Notes under the pieces: generated by a model | The model's database searches: none | Seen by the model: only the letters and a program-made list of their open reading frames with translations | Told to the model about the DNA's origin: nothing | Made by a program: the position numbers and the translations under genes | NCBI GenBank assembly: GCA_947247005.1 | Contig: OX365944.1 | Location: 4,848,501 to 4,912,500, forward strand | DNA length: 64,000 nt | Reading direction: 5' to 3' | Origin: Spisula solida | Taxonomy: Eukaryota; Mollusca; Bivalvia; Venerida; Mactridae | In this document: positions 1 to 11,938 of the stretch, one piece after another | Numbering within the stretch: the stretch's first letter is position 1 | How the letters are laid out: each line of letters starts with the position of its first letter

Positions 1-384
1 GTGGACATTTGCTCTTAAAAGTTTATTTAAGGCCATCTTGGTATGGATGTTACACAAAAGCGGGTTTTCCATAAGTGGCATACACCTAACATAAATTTAA
101 AAACACGTATTTGCATCATATAAATGTTTCGAGGATCTAAGTTTTTTTTCAATAAACCTTGTTACATTATTGTTGATTGTTACTGTGTTTATTCATTTAC
201 AAATTGAGAAATATTTTTACACGTTGTCTAATATCGTATTGACAACTGCATGGAATTTCAAGGTTAAATTTGGTATACGTTTAATTCATAACCATACCGT
301 AAGTACAGAAGCTGTATGTACGTAATTTATGATCATATTCGAATGGAATTTGGTACACTAGTTCAATAAATATCAATATTACAT
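1..384. other. AT-rich sequence without recognised features
   Basis: I see no long frame, repeat or motif here that I can support. It lies outside the inverted-repeat arm that begins near 385. Confidence 0.5.
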
Positions 385-911
385 TGTCTACAGATGTGTA
401 ACTGTAAGTATAATGTTTTTAATTAGAGCAAAAGGTCACGTAATTCTGGATCACCCTCTTACATTATTGAGCTACGGTAATAGATTGACTAATAACATGT
501 CTATAACAATTATGTAAAGAAATGAATAACAAACAGTTTAATCACAGATAGGAATCACAGTAAAACCATTCTCAAAGTAAAAACAAGCATTTTCCCGAAG
601 ACACGAATTTACACTCTAGGTATTATAAAGAAGAGAAAAATGTTCCGAGAGTGAACGGTGTGTAAGTACAAAGTCGGGGATATTGTTGCAATGAATGGAC
701 ACATTGCTACACACAGTTCATCATCGTCCCACACATGAGGCAGATTTGGAAAGGTGTATAAACACCAAAGCAGTCTTAAACCTAGGTCCCACTGAGGAAT
801 TCCTCATCGGCGATTAGGAATTACACATACTTTCCCCGATGGTTCCCGATCATTTTTGTAGAACCTGTCCATGAAGCTCCTAGTTGTCATTGGGAGACAG
901 TGGGACCGATG
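385..911 (+). repeat. Left arm of a long inverted repeat
   Basis: This stretch is the reverse complement of about 15790-16325 with few substitutions. Shared landmarks include GTCTACAGATGTGTAACTG, GAGCTACGGTAATAGATTGA and the block around GGTCCCACTGAGGA. With the right arm it brackets the composite LTR element, so the pair looks like one older foldback element split by later insertions. A diverged relative with GTAGGTCCCACTGAGGAGTT lies at 37905-38120, which shows this is a dispersed repeat family. No coding capacity is apparent. Confidence 0.8.
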
Positions 912-913
912 TA

Positions 914-2121
914 CACTTAACCGATTTAAAAACGCAACTGTGGGTTTTGAAATATTTAAGCTAGATAATGTGCTTCAATTTGATTGAACTTTTGCACGTG
1001 ATGGAATCCATACATGATGTCAAATATGTGCACATTTCATTGTAATCAAGGTTAGATGATCACAAAACCAAACCATTGAAATGTCAAATTCACGAAATAA
1101 ATAATGTATTTATACGTTGCGACCTGCTATGCAAATCAGGTGTCTGTACCTCATTGGCGGGAAAATATGGGGTTGTAGAATGTTGTTCCACACATCTATA
1201 AGGAAAACACGTAACACTCTAAATGCTCTAAAGTTTCTGCTTGATGATGTACTTCGTGACAGCCTCCTGTGTCTGTCTTCAAATTTAGCTTCACTTGTAA
1301 AAATGACCTCCACAGTTGTAACATGAGCTGTCAGTAATTTTTTGCCGATCTAGCATACGTTGCATTGTGTCCGGTGGTTAAGATTATACCTTTCCTAGGT
1401 ATATGGCATCTCAAACTCGTAACCGGAAGTCGATAATTGAAAATGTAAGGGTAAATAAGAAGACAGAAACAATTTTCAACATGGGTCAAAATAAACATTT
1501 AACAAAATCTTTTGGAACGTACATTTTAGCGAAATGACTAAATCGTACGCATCATTGCCTTCAAACTGTAGGTGTCAAATTTGTTGACCGGAAGTGGTAC
1601 ATGTATTTAAAAAACGTTGGTATGGTGCCATCATGTTTACGTACTTGTATCGTCAGCTTACCTGACGCTTACAATCGTAAATGTAAGCTGCTTATTGAAA
1701 ATAATGTGCAAGTCTACCGGGTATATATCATTGCCAGACCACGGTTTTATACTACCATGCCATGACTAAACGTCAAATATCTGATTAAAGCATGCCAATA
1801 GCGCCAGGATGTTCTGTATCCTAAAAGCGTGACACCGTATACAACGCACTTCAAAACTTATTGATGTTTTTTGGTCGGGGTATCATTGCCTTAGATGTGT
1901 CGGTCAAATCGTCACGTCCAGTGGTTTGTTCTGGCGGCGTGTGTAAATCATGAAAATGACGCCAATACGACGTAATGGGTCAAACTGAAATACGTTATCG
2001 CAGAAAAACATACCAGGCATACGACTCGCGTCCCACTTATTCATTTATACTCTAACAAATTTTAAATCATAATTCATACAAAAATACCAGCCCCCAAAAT
2101 CGTTGCATTTCTAAATCGGTG
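914..2121. mobile_element. Candidate TA-flanked DNA element inside the left arm
   Basis: The left arm's homology to the right arm breaks at about 912 and resumes at about 2122, so 1.2 kb is extra on this side. The extra segment is bounded by TA on both sides. Its ends are imperfect inverted repeats: CACTTAACCGATTTAAAAAC on the left and, reverse-complemented, CACCGATTTAGAAATGCAAC on the right. No transposase is visible, so it would be non-autonomous. The boundary evidence is good; the superfamily is not determined. Confidence 0.5.
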
Positions 2122-2123
2122 TA

Positions 2124-2319
2124 TTACGTCGGGAATCGGGAGTTCTCCTGATGCCTCCCGGTACCACTCCCCTCCAGAAGTAGAAGTCACTGGGATGCCT
2201 CATTCCCAGAGAGTCTTGGTGCTTCGGGGATGCCTCCTCGACAAATTCCTGAGATTCAGGGATGCCTACCCGGGATATTCCCGACATGAAATCGCAATTA
2301 CATCGGGCAAAATTCAATA
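2124..2319 (+). repeat. Inner part of the left inverted-repeat arm
   Basis: ATTACGTCGG followed by CGGGAGTTCTCCTGATG matches, in reverse complement, the right arm near 15740-15790. Further in, the match weakens. The segment ends at the CATG target duplication of the LTR element. Confidence 0.6.
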
Positions 2320-3451
2320 CATGTGTTATGCCCTAAAATTTGTGATTTGTTCTTTTACTAAATGTTAATAAAATATGGGTTATTTATAAGTTTGGGTTAT
2401 ATTTTTACATCTAAATTGTTGAAGTTGAAATTGTATGCTGGGAATTTCCACAGATATTATAGATAATCTATTTCTACACAATTTCTAGAATTTTAAGTAT
2501 GTATGTTAAATATGGGTATTTTTACAACAATAGATTGGTGTTCGTTATGTATGTTGTAATTGTTGACATGTTGAATGGGTGCATTTTTGTTTGATTGAAA
2601 CATATGGTATAAAAACAGTTAACAATGGAGGTGCGAAAAACCATTGAAACAGTATCAGCGAAGTAGCCGGTTTGTCTCCGGAATACTGCATTTCAGCCGG
2701 ATTTCGGTGATTGGCAATTACAAGCCATTTACACCTTTTTGTCGCTTGAGGCTCAAACATTCTTTTATGTCAGAATGAGCAAGACGTGTTAAGTAATTTT
2801 CAAACTCCTTTTTGATTGGTCAATACAAAATGTCTTAAATTTTATTCGGCTTTTTGATTGGTTAATTATTGTTTTCGGTCTTTCGTTAAAAGTTGTGTCC
2901 TTCCTCAGAGAAGTCACTTTTGATACCGACTTCTATGTTTTAAGAACTATACTTGTGTAAAATAAATTTGAGGAAAGGACACACTTCTTGATTATTTTTA
3001 GGTAAGAAACTTTGCTATATTCTTTATGTATTTTACAAGTACTTTTATTCAGAAATTCAATATGTTTTATAATTCGCAAGATTTCTAATTGTTGAAGTAG
3101 TACTGTTTTACTGTAAGTTCAGTTATTTTTGTGTGGGTGTAATATGCGTGTATATAACAAATGTACCTACAAAGGTTTATGAACTATTGATGAATAGTAT
3201 TTTATTTCTGTATTATAATTGTCTGACAGTGTGGAATTGTATTTGAATTCATTATTGATGAATTAGTATGTATTGAGAAATTGGTATTTTCATCGGAGTA
3301 AAGAAATTTATTAAGCGGCCTATGTTGCACATAGAGCGCTGTATACTTTTCGGTTATTCTGGCCGTTTCGGTTCCATTATGCACTTAGCAGTAATTTTGT
3401 ATCTTTGGATTTAATTCAACCCGGAAATCAAAACAGAGATGTTTTAATTAA

Positions 3452-4875
3452 TCCACCTAGCCGAAAACTACAGACCTGTTTCACTTACCTGCGTAACCTG
3501 TAAACTACTAGAGCACATCATCTGCAAACATATTATGACACACCTAGAAAACAACGACATCCTTACATCACTTAACCATGGATTCCGATCGGGCTACTCC
3601 TGCGAGACACAACTGGTTACAACCGTCCACGATCTACTCACCAAAACAGACAAGGGCTCCCAGATCGACATGGCCATACTTGACTTCAGTAAGGCGTTCG
3701 ATACTGTCCCCCACCGGAAGCTACTTCACAAGCTAGAACAGTACGGCATCACAGGCAACATAAACCACTGGCTGAAGGACTTTCTCACCAACAGGAGCAT
3801 GAAGGTCATAGTTGAGGGAGAGGAATCAGAAGCAGCCACCGTCGACTCCGGCGTACCCCAGGGCACAGTGCTCGGACCTCTTCTCTTCCTCTGCCACATC
3901 AATGATCTTCCAGAATCTGTCAAATCATCTGTGCGCCTCTTTGCGGATGACTGTCTTCTATATCGTACCATCCGGAGTGCCACAGACCACGAGATCCTGC
4001 AAAATGATCTCATGAAACTAGAAGAATGGGCTGAAACATGGGGTATGAGATTCAACGCTAAGAAATGCTACATCATGAGCATCAACCAGAAATCCAACAA
4101 GTTCTATCAGCTGGACAACCACATACTAAAACAAGTTCCAGAGAATCCATACCTAGGAGTCACCATATCAGAAGACTTGAAGTGGAGCTCTCACATCTCG
4201 AAAATCACCAAAAAGGCAAATTCCACCCTTGGCTTCTTACGAAGAAATCTCAAACACTGCCCTGAATCATGCCGAAAAACTGCTTTCCTATCCCTAGTCA
4301 GAACAACTCTGGAGTACAGCAGCATCATATGGGATCCATACTACCAGAAGGATATAGACAAGCTAGAGAAGGTACAGAAACAGGCAGCCAGATTCATTAC
4401 TGGGGATTATACCACCCGATCAGCTGGATGTGTCACCCGGATGCTACGTGACCAGAAACTAACGCCGCTCGAGGACCGAAGGAAAGCGAACCGACTGGTG
4501 TTCTTCTTCAAGGTGGTCGAGGGGCTGGTGCCAGCCCTGCCGTGTAAAGACTATTTGACTCCTGTCCGCACCCATAAACGTAAAATCAAACCAAAAACAT
4601 TTTCTGACCATACTACTTCGAACATTATTGAAAATCAAACAATAAACAATTCAAGGTGTTTCACACCAGTGCAGTGCAAATCAGTGCAATATAAGAACTC
4701 TTTCTTTCCAAAGACTATCCTAGACTGGAATAAGCTAGAGGACAGTGTCGCCTGCATGAACAAAGTTGACAGCTTCAAAACAGCTGTTCTCAAGTGGGAC
4801 TAAACGTCTCCCACACTCCGCCGTTGTGTATATGCCGAAAGGCCCTACAACGTATTTATCCAGATCCAGATCCAG
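3452..4875 (+). mobile_element. 5'-truncated CR1/Jockey-like LINE insertion
   Basis: The insertion interrupts LTR copy A. The uninterrupted site is visible in copy B at 9451-9475, so the boundaries are exact: the 6-bp target AATTAA is duplicated at 3446-3451 and 4876-4881. The 3' end carries a short CCAGAT tandem tail instead of poly(A), as in several non-LTR clades. The endonuclease half is missing and the insertion begins at the start of the reverse transcriptase, which is typical of abortive target-primed reverse transcription. Confidence 0.9.
3454..4803 (+). pseudogene. LINE ORF2 fragment: reverse transcriptase domain
   Basis: The frame is open from the insertion boundary and can be read from the NYRPVSL motif, upstream of the first ATG (3535), to a TAA at 4801. 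Counting from that ATG, reverse transcriptase motifs appear in order: HGFRSGYSCETQL (15-27), LDFSKAFDTVPH (49-60), SGVPQGTVLGPLLF (105-118), the catalytic FADD (136-139) and YLGV further on. The wording of these motifs is that of the CR1/Jockey group. The N-terminal apurinic endonuclease domain is absent because the element is 5'-truncated, so no functional product is expected although the frame has no internal stop. The sequence is richer in G+C than its surroundings, as expected for a recent arrival. Confidence 0.9.
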
Positions 4876-5326
4876 AATTAAAAGTTTTTGTTTAATTATC
4901 ATTATTCCACGCTGTTTGACATAATGACATGTATGTATACTTCTTATTGATATATTTTCTAAATGATTTAAACCGAAAGTTCAGGTCGATCTTAGGCCGT
5001 ATGTATTTTAATGCTTTGTTTATTGTCGTCATTTGAACACTGTTTTCTATAGCATTTAAAATACTTTAGACTTAAATTTCATAACATCTAATACATTTGA
5101 TATATTTATGTTGCTTATTTGTATTCATAAATTATCGTGACTTTTTTGATACCGACTTCTATGTTTTAAGAACTATACTTGTGTAAACTAAATTTGAGGA
5201 AAGGACACACTTCTTGATTATTTTTAGATCTTGTAGGACAGTCAACCACAGTTTGGGTGCACAGTAATACAGCCCCAAGTAACATATATCAACACACAGA
5301 AGAAGTAAAATCTTCTTCACAACACG

Positions 5327-5344
5327 TGGTGGGTAGGGATTCGA
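5327..5344 (+). other. Possible primer-binding site after LTR A
   Basis: TGGTGGGTAGGGATTCGA starts 2 nt after the LTR end. TGG pairs with a tRNA 3' CCA and GATTCGA resembles the complement of a T-arm. The spacing between the CCA-like and T-loop-like parts is about 4 nt short of a standard tRNA, so the primer identity is unresolved. An identical site follows LTR B at 9910. Confidence 0.45.
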
Positions 5345-6239
5345 GCCTGCCCTCTCAGATTAGCCAAGCGAGAAACGAGTGAGTAACAAGCGCAAAATGA
5401 GGTAACAAGCGAGTAGCAAAAGAGGAGACCTGAGTAAAGCCTGAGTAAACAGATGCCATTTACCACTGCGAGGTTGGTCCGAGAATAGAAGACGTAGAAT
5501 ACATCAAAGTCCATCTGAAGGTCATCAGATGTAAAACGAATGACTCAGATTATTGAATTACAGTCAACAAATTTCCCAATTTCAAACTTAAACCGTGGAA
5601 TACGAAGCAACTATCAGCGATTTAGTATGGTATGTAACATTTAACACTAAACGTCAGTGATAGCCACAACAATGAAGAACCAACAATATTGTGTGGGTCA
5701 CAAAGATCTGCCCATCATGAACTTGAAGCATTATTTCAATCGAATAAACTCTGAACTGTGTTCAACTTATATTTTAAAACACAGTAGAAACAAACAGACA
5801 GTTCGGGTATGCTTGGACAGAAGAAAATTAGACATTTTATAACTTAAATATTAGTCAGTGATCATATATATGTGAATAGATGTGTGCTTAATGCTTTAAA
5901 GCAAAATGTGGTGCTATATATTATATATATTACGTATAATAACATTTAAAACACATATTATTAATAAAAACTGTATAATTAATGTTATTTTCAATGTATA
6001 TTTTTTTGTTACAGGTCCATTTTGTTATATTTTCATTTTTTAAATATTTGCTGACCGTTAAACATTTTTCGGGTGATTACATTTAGAATTAGGCTTTTAA
6101 CAATAGATGGAGTAATTGTCTTTGTATTTTTTATTGATTATATTTCATTTAAGTAAATATCAGTATCATGTTTTGGACAGTATTCATTATGGTAAAGTCA
6201 AAAGATGCTAGGACTTATTTAATGGTGGTTTGTGTCAGG

Positions 6240-6559
6240 AACAGTAGTGTAACAGGTAAACAGTAGTGTAACCGGTGAACAGTAGTGTAACAGGTGAACA
6301 GTAGTGTAACAGGTGAACAGTAGTGTAACAGGTGAACAGTAGTGTAACAGGTAAACAGTAGTGTAACTGGTAAACAGTAGTGTAACAGGTGAACAGTAGT
6401 GTAACAGGTAAACAGTAGTGTAACAGGTGAACAGTAGTGTAACAGGTGAACAGTAGTGTAACAGGTAAACAGTAGTGTAACAGGTGAACAGTAGTGTAAC
6501 AGGTGAACAGTAGTGTAACAGGTGGACAGTAGTGTAACAGGTGAACAGTAGTGTAACAG
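6240..6559 (+). repeat. 19-bp minisatellite, about 17 units
   Basis: Tandem copies of ACAGTAGTGTAACAGGTGA with A/G variation in the last bases. The array reads open on the minus strand, giving a monotonous Leu/Tyr/Cys/Thr peptide, which is a consequence of repetition and not evidence of a gene. Confidence 0.95.
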
Positions 6560-7241
6560 GGTGTAAATTGTTGAACTGAACTGTTCATTTTGCTGTTAAG
6601 AGCTCTCAGATACTTATTGTTTGGTTATGTCCTTTAATTGAGTATATTTCACTATACTGGGATTTTTGTAACCGTTTAACGCTTGTGGACCTATAAGAAT
6701 TAATATCTTTTGATAATTTAGAAGGTTTTAGATTCAGTTGAAGTTGTTGTTAATTGAAAGTGTAGTACTACATCAGTACACAATATAAGTCCATATTTAT
6801 CTCCAAATCAATTGAAAGTTGAGGAAGCGAGAAAGTGTGAGGATGTGAACAAGAGTGAAAGTGTGTGAGAAAGGTTTTTTTTTCTTCTCTTTCATTTGAT
6901 GGAAATTACAACCAGTTAACATTGTTATTTCCCTGGTAGATAATGGCCACTATCTTATATGTTTAGTTGACTTCAATTGACTGATGCTGATTCTATTCCT
7001 TGATGTTCTTGGTTCCACTATGGTGTCTGGTATTTAACCGAGTGAGCTGCAGCAAATGAATTATGGTGTTCTGTTCGAGCCATATCGGCCACAGGAGGCT
7101 AGTGAGGGTCACAGTGACCTATGTGATATACAGCTATCATAACAGAGAAAAATTTTTCATTTAACATAATGTAGTAGAGGTTCTGACACAGTAGCAGTAG
7201 CAGTTGTAGATGAATTGTTGTTAGAGCATTAATAAGAAAAC

Positions 7242-7817
7242 TTGTTTAATATTTTTAGTCTAAGGAAAGCACGTATTATATTATCTGTTCTACAAAAATC
7301 TAAGTCTCAGGTACAAGCAGCCACTGTACCATCATTTATTAACCATAAGCCTGACACAACCCCAGCACCATCTAGCAATTTTTGGGAAAGCATTGATATT
7401 ACTTTTGATCATTTAATTTTAGCATGTGTGACTTTGACACTGGTATTTGTTATCATTTTAGTGGTTAAAACTTGTAAAAGCAGATGTCAAACACAAGTAA
7501 TTGTTGAATTAACTAATGGATTTTCATGTGTGTATGTACCTGTATATAACCTTTCTATGTGTCCCAGCTACTGGAACATTCGGGTTCCACATGATATTTC
7601 ATGTATTTCAATTCAAGGATTGTGGACACCCATATTATCCTTTGACTGGGATAATTTTTATGTAAAAAATAAACAAACTGAACAGAAAAGTAATGTTCAA
7701 TCCACTTTCAGAGTGGGAATTAGGAAATCTAGACAAATTCGACATATATTGCGCACCGCATATTCTGTGAATTTCTTTGCTAAACATGACAATTTATTAA
7801 TTCCGTTATACATGTAG
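7242..7817 (+). CDS. Putative single-pass membrane protein frame (copy A), family unknown
   Basis: A 191-residue frame that I do not recognise. It has a hydrophilic, Pro/Thr-containing first part, one strongly hydrophobic segment (about residues 57-75, LILACVTLTLVFVIILVV), then a basic Cys-containing stretch (KTCKSRC) and a tail of about 115 residues. The first codon is TTG and there is no ATG until well past the membrane segment, so the frame is probably the last exon or the remnant of a longer one. A splice-acceptor-like TATTTTTAG ends at 7258. Its position, just before the 3' LTR, and its single membrane anchor are what an envelope-like gene would show, but no envelope motif is identified; that role is inference only. 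It is repeated almost unchanged in internal region B. Confidence 0.5.
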   Translation: MFNIFSLRKARIILSVLQKSKSQVQAATVPSFINHKPDTTPAPSSNFWESIDITFDHLILACVTLTLVFVIILVVKTCKSRCQTQVIVELTNGFSCVYVPVYNLSMCPSYWNIRVPHDISCISIQGLWTPILSFDWDNFYVKNKQTEQKSNVQSTFRVGIRKSRQIRHILRTAYSVNFFAKHDNLLIPLYM

Positions 7818-8320
7818 ACCCATTGCACTACAATAATTAGAGTTGGCACCTACAAGTACATGTAAATGTACTGTGGTTAAAGACAAATGTCTATTTACTA
7901 GTTAATAGTTATGCCATTTTATAGTAGGTTGCAGTTGCAGCTTCTTTTTATTGTTTGATGAACATTGTGTGTGTGTTATTCATATATATATGTCTACATG
8001 TTTGAAACATCATGTTATATAACTATACATGAACTTCACAACTATTTAGCATGGTTGATGTAAATATTTCTGTTGCTGAAAATGAAATTTGTATAGACTT
8101 AATAAAGTTTTTACATTCATATAAATAATGGTTGAAATTGTGTTACTGACATTATGCAATGTATATATTTTAGAGAAAAACATGTTCAGATTATTGAAAT
8201 TATTATTATTGTTGTAACCAAAGATCAAATTAAGTGTGATATAAGCCAGTAATGTACAAACATGGTTTTAACCAACATTTAAGGTGGGTTGAGAGTACAC
8301 TTTATAGGAATAAAGTAATT
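7818..8320 (+). other. Non-coding 3' part of internal region A
   Basis: AT-rich sequence between the membrane-protein frame and the purine tract. Short frames only; nothing recognised. Confidence 0.6.
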
Positions 8321-8336
8321 TAAGGGAGGGGGAATG
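8321..8336 (+). other. Polypurine tract before LTR B
   Basis: TAAGGGAGGGGGAATG directly abuts the TGTTATG start of the LTR. This is the expected plus-strand primer position for an LTR retroelement and fixes the element's orientation. The same tract occurs before LTR C. Confidence 0.85.
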
Positions 8337-9907
8337 TGTTATGCCCTAAAATTTGTGATTTGTTCTTTTACTAAATGTTAATAAAATATGGGTTATTTAT
8401 AAGTTTGGGTTATATTTTTACATCTAAATTGTTGAAGTTGAAATTGTATGCTGGGAATTTCCACAGATATTATAGATAATCTATTTCTACACAATTTCTA
8501 GAATTTTAAGTATGTATGTTAAATATGGGTATTTTTACAACAATAGATTGGTGTTCGTTATGTATGTTGTAATTGTTGACATGTTGAATGAGTGCATTTT
8601 TGTTTGATTGAAACATATGGTATAAAAACAGTTAACAATGGAGGTGCGAAAAACCATTGAAACAGTATCAGCGAAGTAGCCGGTTTGTCTCCGGAATACT
8701 GCATTTCAGCCGGATTTCGGTGATTGGCAATTACAAGCCATTTACACCTTTTTGTCGCTTGAGGCTCAAACATTCTTTTATGTCAGAATGAGCAAGACGT
8801 GTTAAGTAATTTTCAAACTCCTTTTTGATTGGTCAATACAAAATGTCTTAAATTTTATTCGGCTTTTTGATTGGTTAATTATTGTTTTCGGCCTTTCGTT
8901 AAAAGTAGTGTCCTTCCTCAGAGAAGTCACTTTTGATACCGACTTCTATGTTTTAAGAACTATACTTGTGTAAAATAAATTTGAGGAAAGGACACACTTC
9001 TTGATTATTTTTAGGTAAGAAACTTTGCTATATTCTTTATGTATTTTACAAGTACTTTTATTCAGAAATTCAATATGTTTTATAATTCGCAAGATTTCTA
9101 ATTGTTGAAGTAGTACTGTTTTACTGTAAGTTCAGTTATTTTTGTGTGGGTGTAATATGCGTGTATATAACAAATGTACCTACAAAGGTTTATGAACTAT
9201 TGATGAATAGTATTTTATTTCTGTATTATAATTGTCTGACAGTGTGGAATTGTATTTGAATTCATTATTGATGAATTAGTATGTATTGAGAAATTGGTAT
9301 TTTCATCGGAGTAAAGAAATTTATTAAGCGGCCTATGTTGCACATAGAGCGCTGTATACTTTTCGGTTATTCTGGCCGTTTCGGTTCCATTATGCACTTA
9401 GCAGTAATTTTGTATCTTTGGATTTAATTCAACCCGGAAATCAAAACAGAGATGTTTTAATTAAAAGTTTTTGTTTAATTATCATTATTCCACGCTGTTT
9501 GACATAATGACATGTATGTATACTTCTTATTGATATATTTTCTAAATGATTTAAACCGAAAGTTCAGGTCGATCTTAGGCCGTATGTATTTTAATGCTTT
9601 GTTTATTGTCGTCATTTGAACACTGTTTTCTATAGCATTTAAAATACTTTAGACTTAAATTTCATAACATCTAATACATTTGATATATTTATGTTGCTTA
9701 TTTGTATTCATAAATTATCGTGACTTTTTTGATACCGACTTCTATGTTTTAAGAACTATACTTGTGTAAACTAAATTTGAGGAAAGGACACACTTCTTGA
9801 TTATTTTTAGATCTTGGAAGACAGTCAACCACAGTTTGGGTGCACAGTAATACAGCCCCAAGTAACATATATCAACACACAGAAGAAGTAAAATCTTCTT
9901 CACAACA
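8337..9907 (+). repeat. LTR copy B, uninterrupted
   Basis: 1571 bp, TG...CA. It serves as the 3' LTR of the first unit and the 5' LTR of the second. It shows the empty target sites for both the LINE in copy A and the insertion in copy C. The internal direct repeat of about 80 bp is at 8935-9014 and 9731-9810. Confidence 0.9.
9015..9810 (+). other. Intron-like segment inside the LTR
   Basis: The first copy of the direct repeat ends TTTTTAG and is followed by GTAAGA, a good 5' splice site. The second copy ends TTTTTAG followed by ATCTTG, a good 3' splice site. The 796 bp between them could be removed from LTR-driven transcripts. The equivalent in copy A is 3002-5227, enlarged by the LINE. Splicing is inferred from the signals only. 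Confidence 0.35.
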
Positions 9908-10822
9908 CGTGGTGGGTAGGGATTCGAGCCTGCCCTCTCAGATTAGCCAAGCGAGAAACGAGTGAGTAACAAGCGCAAAATGAGGTAACAAGCGAGTAGC
10001 AAAAGAGGAGACCTGAGTAAAGCCTGAGTAAACAGATGCCATTTACCACTGCGAGGTTGGTCCGAGAATAGAAGACGTAGAATACATCAAAGTCCATCTG
10101 AAGGTCATCAGATGTAAAACGAATGACTCAGATTATTGAATTACAGTCAACAAATTTCCCAATTTCAAACTTAAACCGTGGAATACGAAGCAACTATCAG
10201 CGATTTAGTATGGTATGTAACATTTAACACTAAACGTCAGTGATAGCCACAACAATGAAGAACCAACAATATTGTGTGGGTCACAAAGATCTGCCCATCA
10301 TGAACTTGAAGCATTATTTCAATCGAATAAACTCTGAACTGTGTTCAACTTATATTTTAAAACACAGTAGAAACAAACAGACAGTTCGGGTATGCTTGGA
10401 CAGAAGAAAATTAGACATTTTATAACTTAAATATTAGTCAGTGATCATATATATGTGAATAGATGTGTGCTTAATGCTTTAAAGCAAAATGTGGTGCTAT
10501 ATATTATATATATTACGTATAATAACATTTAAAACACATATTATTAATAAAAACTGTATAATTAATGTTATTTTCAATGTATATTTTTTTGTTACAGGTC
10601 CATTTTGTTATATTTTCATTTTTTAAATATTTGCTGACCGTTAAACATTTTTCGGGTGATTACATTTAGAATTAGGCTTTTAACAATAGATGGAGTAATT
10701 GTCTTTGTATTTTTTATTGATTATATTTCATTTAAGTAAATATCAGTATCATGTTTTGGACAGTATTCATTATGGTAAAGTCAAAAGATGCTAGGACTTA
10801 TTTAATGGTGGTTTGTGTCAGG

Positions 10823-11256
10823 AACAGTAGTGTAACAGGTAAACAGTAGTGTAACCGGTGAACAGTAGTGTAACAGGTGAACAGTAGTGTAACAGGTGAA
10901 CAGTAGTGTAACAGGTGAACAGTAGTGTAACAGGTGAACAGTAGTGTAACAGGTAAACAGTAGTGTAACAGGTAAACAGTAGTGTAACAGGTGAACAGTA
11001 GTGTAACAGGTAAACAGTAGTGTAACAGGTGAACAGTAGTGTAACAGGTAAACAGTAGTGTAACTGGTAAACAGTAGTGTAACAGGTGAACAGTAGTGTA
11101 ACAGGTAAACAGTAGTGTAACAGGTGAACAGTAGTGTAACAGGTGAACAGTAGTGTAACAGGTAAACAGTAGTGTAACAGGTGAACAGTAGTGTAACAGG
11201 TGAACAGTAGTGTAACAGGTGGACAGTAGTGTAACAGGTGAACAGTAGTGTAACAG
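10823..11256 (+). repeat. 19-bp minisatellite, about 23 units
   Basis: Same unit as at 6240-6559. The array is 114 bp longer, exactly six units, while the flanking sequence is almost unchanged, so array length has changed faster than point mutations have accumulated since the two copies separated. Confidence 0.95.
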
Positions 11257-11938
11257 GGTGTAAATTGTTGAACTGAACTGTTCATTTTGCTGTTAAGAGC
11301 TCTCAGATACTTATTGTTTGGTTATGTCCTTTAATTGAGTATATTTCACTATACTGGGATTTTTGTAACCGTTTAACGCTTGTGGACCTATAAGAATTAA
11401 TATCTTTTGATAATTTAGAAGGTTTTAGATTCAGTTGAAGTTGTTGTTAATTGAAAGTGTAGTACTACATCAGTACACAATATAAGTCCATATTTATCTC
11501 CAAATCAATTGAAAGTTGAGGAAGCGAGAAAGTGTGAGGATGTGAACAAGAGTGAAAGTGTGTGAGAAAGGTTTTTTTTTCTTCTCTTTCATTTGATGGA
11601 AATTACAACCAGTTAACATTGTTATTTCCCTGGTAGATAATGGCCACTATCTTATATGTTTAGTTGACTTCAATTGACTGATGCTGATTCTATTCCTTGA
11701 TGTTCTTGGTTCCACTATGGTGTCTGGTATTTAACCGAGTGAGCTGCAGCAAATGAATTATGGTGTTCTGTTCGAGCCATATCGGCCACAGGAGGCTAGT
11801 GAGGGTCACAGTGACCTATGTGATATACAGCTATCATAACAGAGAAAAATTTTTCATTTAACATAATGTAGTAGAGGTTCTGACACAGTAGCAGTAGCAG
11901 TTGTAGATGAATTGTTGTTAGAGCATTAATAAGAAAAC

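Larger units (their letters stand above)
2324..5324 (+). repeat. LTR copy A, interrupted by a LINE
   Basis: It starts TG and ends CA. It equals copy B once the LINE insertion and its duplicated target (1430 bp) are removed, giving 1571 bp. Small differences from B and C are scattered single bases. It contains a direct repeat of about 80 bp (2922-3001 and 5148-5227), also present in B and C. Short frames in either strand are shared by all three LTRs and have no recognised product. Confidence 0.85.
5325..8336 (+). mobile_element. Internal region A of the LTR composite
   Basis: About 3 kb between LTR A and LTR B. It contains a primer-binding-like start, a 19-bp minisatellite, an AT-rich middle and the 191-residue frame near its 3' end, then a purine tract. 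No retroviral enzyme domain is recognisable on either strand. It is nearly identical to internal region B apart from minisatellite length. Confidence 0.8.

Noticed and set aside
3726..4055. 109-residue minus-strand frame
   Set aside because: Antisense shadow of the LINE reverse transcriptase.
6235..6588. 117-residue minus-strand frame rich in TTVHLLHYC (and the 155-residue one at 10818-11285)
   Set aside because: Produced by the 19-bp minisatellite; its length follows the repeat number.
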